Assembly: GCA_019420265.1 (NCBI GenBank)
Contig: JAHZHM010000229.1
Location: forward strand, 1,934 to 13,712
DNA from: Clostridiales bacterium
GTDB taxonomy: Bacteria; Bacillota; Clostridia; Christensenellales; Christensenellaceae
DNA length: 11,779 bases
Direction: 5' to 3'
The notes below the pieces were generated by a model, which made no database searches, was not told the DNA's origin, and saw only the letters and a program-made list of their open reading frames with translations. The first letter of the stretch is position 1; each line of letters opens with the position of its first letter. This document shows, in pieces, positions 7,931 through 11,779 of the stretch. Both the position numbers and the translations under genes were made by a program.

Positions 7931-7961
7931 AAAAACACCCATGCGGCGCATCGGTGTTTTT
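7931..7961 (-). terminator. Strong intrinsic terminator, symmetrical (could act on both strands)
   Basis: The stem pairs aaaaacacc (7931-7939) with ggtgttttt (7953-7961), continuing as atgc/gcat around a ggc loop after one C-C mismatch. On the minus strand the hairpin is followed by TTTTTCTTTTTATAT, a good U-tract. It lies 60 bp after the stop of the 77-aa gene, whose transcript it should end, separating it from addBA. The plus strand also has a T-run, but no plus-strand gene precedes it. Confidence 0.85.
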
Positions 7962-8021
7962 ATATCTCAAAATAATTGATTGCATTTTTTAGCGGCCGCC
8001 AAAGCAGCCTTTTTTGGAAGA

Positions 8022-8255
8022 TTAGCCCTTGATGAGATAGTCAAGAAGCATGCTCATATCTTCCGGCTCGGAAACAACCAGCTCGACTTCATCGATGGAT
8101 GCATCCTTGAACATCTGCGTGAGCGCAATATACTGGCACAGCTTGCTCTTCAGATTGAGTCTGTCGCCTTCGGAAGTAACCAGCTCAACGCTGCCCTTGC
8201 AGTTGTTCAGAACCTCAAAGAATTTTTGGGGCTCACTGATGTTTTGAATTTTCAT
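8022..8255 (-). CDS. Conserved small protein, 77 aa, function unknown
   Basis: A short acidic protein beginning MKIQNISEPQKFFEVLNNCK, with a central VELVTSEGDRLNLKSKL and a C-terminal EVELVVSEPEDMSMLLDYL. No signal peptide, membrane segment or catalytic motif is visible. The alternation of strands and helices suggests a single compact cytoplasmic domain. By recall, near-identical patterns (VELVTGEGDRLNLKSKL, then LELxxxxPEDxxxLLDY) are common in clostridia and are often given the doubtful name 'polyA polymerase', which nothing here supports. The ATG at 8255 is preceded by GGGAGGTAGGAAAGCG, so translation is plausible. It stands 113 bp after the pseudouridine synthase, probably has its own promoter, and is followed by a strong terminator, which favours a real, independently regulated gene. 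Confidence 0.85.
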   Translation of the reverse strand: MKIQNISEPQKFFEVLNNCKGSVELVTSEGDRLNLKSKLCQYIALTQMFKDASIDEVELVVSEPEDMSMLLDYLIKG

Positions 8256-8281
8256 CGCTTTCCTACCTCCCTATTCTACTT

Positions 8282-8296
8282 GGCATATTCTATGCC
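8282..8296 (-). promoter_or_regulatory. Palindrome overlapping a -10-like box upstream of the 77-aa gene
   Basis: GGCATA-TTC-TATGCC is a perfect 6-bp inverted repeat. On the minus strand it contains TAGAAT (8287-8292), a one-mismatch -10 that would start RNA near 8280 and give a 25-nt leader holding the ribosome binding site. A repressor operator over the promoter is one reading. The alternative is a short hairpin followed by TTTTT on the plus strand, where no gene needs terminating. No -35 is visible. Confidence 0.35.
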
Positions 8297-8368
8297 TTTT
8301 TAAATATTTCGCCGCTTCCCTGCAAATTCCTGCCTATCTCTTCCTATTTTTTCAAAAACATGGCGATT

Positions 8369-9082
8369 TTATTCGCCTTCCGGCAAGATATCCGCCATCT
8401 CCCTCTTTTGCACATGAATTGCCTGCCGCATGGCCTGCTCAAAAGGCGCAAAAGCCGGCGCCGATGGAAGCGAGAAAAAGCGCATGGCCTGCTGTTTTGT
8501 GGGGTGCGCAAAGCCAAGAAAATAGGAATACAGTGCCAAATCCTGCCCGCCGCTGCCGTACTTGGCATCGCCAACCAGCGGCCATCCCCGGGAGGCAAAC
8601 TGCAGCCGAATCTGATGCGGGCGGCCCGTGAGCAGATTGATGCGCACCAGCGCCTGCCCCTCTCTTTGCTGCAAAACCTCGTATTCCAGCGCCGCCTTTT
8701 TCGCGCCGCTCTCTTCTGGCTGGGCGATGCGGGACTGATTTTTGCGCGAATCCTTGGCAAGGTAGTCCTCCAGCCGCCCGCTTGGAGGCGGGCTGCCCTG
8801 CACTACGGCAAAATACCCCTTCTGCATGCGCCCCTGGCGAATTTGCTCGGAAAGCCGGCTTGCGGCTTTGCTCGTCCGCGCGAAAACCATCAGGCCGGAT
8901 GCCGGGCGATCCAGCCGGTGCACCAGCCCCAGATAGACCGCTCCGGGCTTTTGGTATTTTTCCTTGAGATAGCCCTTGAGCAGGCAGAGCATATCCTCCG
9001 CCCCGGAGGCATCCGCCTGCGCCGGAACGCCCGCCGGCTTTTCCGCCACCAGAAGGTGGTTATCCTCATATACGATTTTCAC
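8369..9082 (-). CDS. RluA-family RNA pseudouridine synthase (no S4 domain)
   Basis: An RNA uridine isomerase of about 237 aa. The catalytic loop is HRLDRPASGL, with the essential Asp near residue 58. Downstream are KGYFAVV and the binding motif LLTGRPHQIRLQ (about 150-161), then GDAKYG. The N-terminus IVYEDNHLLVAEKPAG is typical of the family. No S4 RNA-binding domain precedes it, so it is of the short type; whether it modifies rRNA or tRNA cannot be read. An in-frame GTG at 9091 is possible, but the GTG at 9082 is preferred. It has AGGTGG five bases upstream, overlaps the methyltransferase stop as GTGA, and puts the start where homologues begin. It is therefore translationally coupled to the methyltransferase and shares its promoter. 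Confidence 0.92.
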   Translation of the reverse strand: MKIVYEDNHLLVAEKPAGVPAQADASGAEDMLCLLKGYLKEKYQKPGAVYLGLVHRLDRPASGLMVFARTSKAASRLSEQIRQGRMQKGYFAVVQGSPPPSGRLEDYLAKDSRKNQSRIAQPEESGAKKAALEYEVLQQREGQALVRINLLTGRPHQIRLQFASRGWPLVGDAKYGSGGQDLALYSYFLGFAHPTKQQAMRFFSLPSAPAFAPFEQAMRQAIHVQKREMADILPEGE

Positions 9083-9930
9083 GCGCGCCACCTGGCCGTC
9101 GTCCCGCAGGGCAGATAGATGCGCTGCTCCTGCACGGGCAGAACCAGGCTATCGGCCTGGATGCTGCCGCCCCGCTTTTCCGCGACGCACTGCTCCAGCA
9201 TGTTTTGCGTTACCACGGCGGAAAGGCCGGTGGTATAGGAATTGATGATAAAGAACTTGGCATCCTCTGCCAGCAGCTTGGCGCACTCCTCCACCAGCGG
9301 GAAAAGATGCTCCTCCACGCGCCAAATCTGCCCATTACTGCCCCGGCCATAGCTTGGGGGATCCATGATGATGCCCTGGTATTTCCTGCCCCGGCGCTGT
9401 TCGCGCAGCACAAACTTCATGCAGTCGTCTACCATATAGCGGATGGGAGCATCCGCCAGGCCGGAAAGAGCGGCGTTCTCCTTGGCCCAGGCCACCATGC
9501 TCTTGGCCGCATCCACATGCGTCAGCCGCGCCCCGGCCTTGGCCGCCGCCAGCGTCGCCCCGCCGGTATACGCAAAAAGGTTGAGCACCTCCTCGCCGCC
9601 CGAGAGCGCATCCATCATAAACTGCCAGTTGGCCGATTGCTCGGGGAACAGCCCGGTATGCTTAAAGCCCGTGGGGCGCACATAGAAGCGCAGATTGCCG
9701 TAGCCAATTTCCCAGCGCTCGGGCAGCTGCTTCCTATATTCCCAGTGCCCGCCGCCCGTGGCGCTTCGGTGATAGACGGCATGCGCCTTTTCCCAAAGGG
9801 CGGGCCTGCTCTTTTTCCAAATGACCTGCGGATCCGGCCGGGCCAGCAGATAGCCGCCCCAGCTCTCCAGCTTCATGCCGTCGCCCGTATCCAGCACTTT
9901 ATAATCCGAAATTTTATCTGCAATGATCAT
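9079..9930 (-). CDS. Class I SAM-dependent (rRNA-type) methyltransferase
   Basis: A 283-aa methyltransferase of the RlmI/RlmK type without a PUA domain. Seen in order are the substrate-side segment HTGLFPEQ (91-98), the SAM loop VLNLFAYTGGAT (115-126), the acidic ribose-binding HVD (138-140), an acidic DD near 168, and the catalytic DPPSYGRG (190-197). This pattern is typical of enzymes that methylate a base in large-subunit rRNA, but the target is not determinable. An upstream ATG at 9960 would add ten residues. It is rejected because it overlaps the likely -10 box TGTTAAAAT and so would lie before the RNA start. The ATG at 9930 has AGGCGG at 5-bp spacing. The gene leads an operon with the overlapping pseudouridine synthase, so an RNA-modification pair is a fair inference. 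Confidence 0.92.
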   Translation of the reverse strand: MIIADKISDYKVLDTGDGMKLESWGGYLLARPDPQVIWKKSRPALWEKAHAVYHRSATGGGHWEYRKQLPERWEIGYGNLRFYVRPTGFKHTGLFPEQSANWQFMMDALSGGEEVLNLFAYTGGATLAAAKAGARLTHVDAAKSMVAWAKENAALSGLADAPIRYMVDDCMKFVLREQRRGRKYQGIIMDPPSYGRGSNGQIWRVEEHLFPLVEECAKLLAEDAKFFIINSYTTGLSAVVTQNMLEQCVAEKRGGSIQADSLVLPVQEQRIYLPCGTTARWRA

Positions 9931-9950
9931 ATCTTCCGCCTTTCTCTCCC

Positions 9951-9959
9951 ATTTTAACA
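9951..9959 (-). promoter_or_regulatory. Extended -10 promoter of the methyltransferase operon
   Basis: On the minus strand it reads TGTTAAAAT, a one-mismatch -10 with a TGn extension. RNA would start near 9944, giving a short leader of about 14 nt that carries the AGGCGG ribosome binding site. It lies back to back with the ispE promoter. Confidence 0.55.
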
Positions 9960-9984
9960 TATCTTTGGCGTTTTATGCTATAAT
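9954..9984 (+). promoter_or_regulatory. ispE promoter with extended -10
   Basis: A perfect extended -10, TGCTATAAT, spans 9976-9984. A one-mismatch -35, TTAACA (9954-9959), is 19 bp upstream, a little far but acceptable with an extended -10. Placing the last T of the hexamer at -7 puts +1 exactly on the A of the ispE ATG at 9991. The -35 region overlaps the divergent methyltransferase -10. Confidence 0.7.
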
Positions 9985-9990
9985 ACATTC

Positions 9991-10863
9991 ATGTTAACCA
10001 TCAACGCAAATGCAAAAATCAACCTATATTTGGAAATCACCGGGACGCTGGAGAATGGCTACCACGCGCTTAGCATGATCATGCAGAGCATCTCGCTTTG
10101 CGATACGCTGACGCTGGAGCCGGCGGATGCGCTTTGCGTGCATTGCCCGGGCGTGCCCCAGGAGCAGAACAGCGCCTTTCGGGCGGGGCAGCTCTTCTTT
10201 GAGGCCGCAGGGCTTGATGGCGGCGCGCATATCGAGATTTTTAAGCGCATCCCCTCCCAGGCCGGGCTTGGAGGCGGCAGCGCAGATGCGGCGGCAGTCC
10301 TTTTGGGGCTGAGCGAGCTGTATGGCCATCCGCTCAGCCTAGGCGAGCTGGCGCGCATCGCCGTGCGCATCGGGGCAGACGTCCCCTTCTTTCTCAAAGG
10401 CGGCTGCCAGCAGTGCCAAGGCATTGGGGAGGTGCTGGCTCCGCTGGAAAACGCGCTGGCTCCTCATTATCTCGTGATCCAGCCGGAGGGCGGCGTCAGC
10501 ACCCCGGCGGCTTATCGCAAATACGACGAGCTGGGCGGAAGGCACGGCAATTTGGAGCTCTGCAAGCAGGCCCTCGCGGCGGGAGATCTGGCGGCCTTTG
10601 GCAAAGCTACTGCCAACAGCTTGGAGCGCGCGGCCAAAGCGCTCTGCCCGCCCATCGCCCAGGCGCTAGAGTTTTTGCGGGCGTGCGCAGATTACAGCCT
10701 GATGACAGGCAGCGGCAGCGCCTGCGTTGGCCTATTTTCAGAGAAAGCCCGGGCGGAGGCGGCGCTGCAAAAGGCCCGCGCCCGTTTCCCCTTCGCAGAA
10801 CTGGCGGAAAATGCGCCGGCCGGCGTCTGCATATCGGGCAGCAACAATACGGAGGCACTATGA
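9991..10863 (+). CDS. ispE: 4-diphosphocytidyl-2-C-methyl-D-erythritol kinase
   Basis: A 290-aa GHMP-family kinase that phosphorylates CDP-methylerythritol in the MEP route to isoprenoids, in the cytoplasm. It has NAKINLYLEI with the conserved Lys (K9), the ATP loop PSQAGLGGGSADAAA (88-102), GADVPFFLKGG with the catalytic Asp (D130), and the C-terminal GSGSACVGLF (240-249). The length is normal and no key residue is missing. The N-terminus MLTINANAKINLYL matches the usual family start, so the ATG at 9991 is secure. No Shine-Dalgarno sequence precedes it, and the -10 box ends only 6 bases before the ATG, so the message is probably leaderless. The stop overlaps the next gene's start (ATGA), implying coupled translation. 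Adjacent cell-division or purR-type genes often seen near ispE are absent from the window. Confidence 0.96.
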   Translation: MLTINANAKINLYLEITGTLENGYHALSMIMQSISLCDTLTLEPADALCVHCPGVPQEQNSAFRAGQLFFEAAGLDGGAHIEIFKRIPSQAGLGGGSADAAAVLLGLSELYGHPLSLGELARIAVRIGADVPFFLKGGCQQCQGIGEVLAPLENALAPHYLVIQPEGGVSTPAAYRKYDELGGRHGNLELCKQALAAGDLAAFGKATANSLERAAKALCPPIAQALEFLRACADYSLMTGSGSACVGLFSEKARAEAALQKARARFPFAELAENAPAGVCISGSNNTEAL

Positions 10864-11771
10864 AGCACCAAACTGAAATTTTTCATCTGAACTCGGAGGC
10901 CGATGGCCTGCAGCTGGAGGGGACGCTGGTGTTCCCATCCGGCGCGCCCAAGGGCATCGTGCAAATTTCTCACGGCATGGCCGAGCATCGCCAGCGCTAT
11001 CTGCCCTTTTTGGATTTTCTGGCGGATGCAGGCTATCTGGGCGCGATTCACGACCACCGCGGGCATGGCGGCAGCGCCCAGAGCCCGGAGGACTACGGCT
11101 ATTTCGGCGCGCCGAGCTGGCAGGGCGCGGTTTCGGATCTGGCGCAGGTGAGCGCCTATTTAAAGGAGCGCTATCCCGGCCTGCCGCTCTCTCTCTTCGC
11201 CCATAGCATGGGAACGATGATCGCCCGCGTTTTCCTCAAGGAGCATGACGGCGCCATCCAAAAGCTCGTGCTCTGCGGGCCGCCCACGGAAAATAAGCTG
11301 GCGGGCGTGGGCATCGCGCTGGCGCGGCTGCTGGGGGCGTTTTGCGGCGGCCATCACCGCAGCAAGTTTTTGCATCGCCTGGCTTTTGCGGGATACGATA
11401 AAAAAGGCGAGCCGGAAAATTCCTGGGTTTGCGCCAACCCGGAGACGCTCTCGGCCTATCAGGCGGATCCGGCCTGCGGCTTTCTCTTCACGGCAAACGG
11501 CTTTGCGGCGCTCTTTTCCCTCATGCAGCAATGCTTCTCCAAAAAGGGCTGGCAGATGCGGCATGCGGATTTGCCCATTCTGCTCATAGCCGGAGCGGAC
11601 GACCCCGTCATCCAGAGCCCGGCGGCTTTTGAGCAGGCGGCCGAGTTTTTGCGGCAGCGGGGCTATGGCGATATCCGCGCCAGGCTCTACCCCGGCCTGC
11701 GGCACGAGCTGCTGAACGAGCGGGAAAACGCGCGCATTTATGCGGATGTGCTGGCCTGGCTGGAGGAGTGA
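10860..11771 (+). CDS. Alpha/beta hydrolase, monoacylglycerol lipase / lysophospholipase type
   Basis: A 303-aa serine hydrolase of the S33-like (Hydrolase_4) family. The catalytic triad is visible: Ser116 in the nucleophile elbow AHSMG, Asp248 in GADDPVI and His282 in GLRHELLNE. The oxyanion-side segment is HGMAEHRQRY (38-47), and DHRGHGGS (65-72) is also typical. The cap holds YQADPACGFLFT (200-211), a motif I recall in clostridial lysophospholipase-like members. No signal peptide or membrane helix is seen, so it is probably cytoplasmic. Substrates are likely lipid monoesters, but that is family-level inference. The start is the ATG at 10860, with GGAGG four bases upstream, overlapping the ispE stop; longer frames upstream are out-of-phase extensions inside ispE. 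The gene ends 8 bp before the window edge. Confidence 0.92.
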   Translation: MKHQTEIFHLNSEADGLQLEGTLVFPSGAPKGIVQISHGMAEHRQRYLPFLDFLADAGYLGAIHDHRGHGGSAQSPEDYGYFGAPSWQGAVSDLAQVSAYLKERYPGLPLSLFAHSMGTMIARVFLKEHDGAIQKLVLCGPPTENKLAGVGIALARLLGAFCGGHHRSKFLHRLAFAGYDKKGEPENSWVCANPETLSAYQADPACGFLFTANGFAALFSLMQQCFSKKGWQMRHADLPILLIAGADDPVIQSPAAFEQAAEFLRQRGYGDIRARLYPGLRHELLNERENARIYADVLAWLEE

Positions 11772-11779
11772 GCGGCTAT

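Larger units (their letters stand above)
7632..8021. other. 390-bp non-coding region upstream of addB
   Basis: No convincing gene lies here. From left to right it holds the addB ribosome binding site, two tandem repeat units with left-facing TATAAT boxes (7662-7855), a stretch without clear features apart from the palindrome cccgcgcggg (7887-7896), the strong terminator hairpin (7931-7961), and a short tail with a GCGGCCGC palindrome (7992-7999) before the stop of the 77-aa gene. A 68-codon minus-strand ORF (7732-7938) crosses the distal repeat and part of the terminator, lacks a ribosome binding site and is probably not a gene. Confidence 0.75.

Noticed and set aside
7732..7938. A 68-codon minus-strand ORF crossing the distal repeat
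   Set aside because: No ribosome binding site; it runs through part of the terminator and both TATAAT boxes, and the equivalent frame in the other repeat copy is shifted by indels.
7992..8015. Second terminator near GCGGCCGC with a following run of six T on the plus strand
   Set aside because: The plus-strand stem has a mismatch and no gene precedes it. On the minus strand no U-tract follows. The hairpin at 7931-7961 explains termination.
10413..11771. A 452-codon version of the hydrolase starting inside ispE
   Set aside because: The first 149 codons are out-of-frame ispE sequence. The ATG at 10860 has a good ribosome binding site and matches the family start.

Overview
The window looks like a chromosomal stretch from a GC-rich member of the Firmicutes, most likely a clostridial gut-type bacterium. 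The grounds are an AddAB (not RecBCD) recombination nuclease, strong AGGAGG-type ribosome binding sites, TATAAT-type promoters with extended -10 elements, the MEP-pathway kinase IspE, and several proteins that resemble clostridial families. The species cannot be named from the sequence alone. I see no phage, IS, CRISPR, tRNA or rRNA.

Layout. Nearly everything left of about 9.95 kb is on the minus strand. Reading that strand from right to left: an rRNA-type class I SAM methyltransferase (9930 to 9079) overlaps an RluA-family pseudouridine synthase (9082 to 8369) by four bases. A conserved 77-aa small protein follows (8255 to 8022) and ends at a strong, symmetrical hairpin terminator (7931-7961). 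A 390-bp non-coding region then carries two tandem copies of a roughly 95-bp hairpin-rich repeat, each ending in a TATAAT box facing left. After it come addB (7631 to 4425), addA (4468 to 1073, overlapping addB by 44 bp) and a metallo-beta-lactamase-fold hydrolase (1063 to 344), packed as one operon. At the left edge is the start of a small two-helix membrane protein (252 to beyond base 1).

On the plus strand, starting from a compact divergent promoter region at about 9945-9990, ispE (9991-10863) is followed by an alpha/beta hydrolase (10860-11771) whose start overlaps the ispE stop as ATGA.

How the genes work together. AddB and AddA form a heterodimeric helicase-nuclease that resects double-strand breaks for RecA-dependent repair. 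The methyltransferase and pseudouridine synthase are a plausible RNA-modification pair. IspE makes isoprenoid precursors, and the coupled hydrolase may act on lipid esters. Most of this is housekeeping. The least explained parts are the duplicated structured repeat upstream of addBA, the apparently leaderless ispE message, and the small 77-aa protein.
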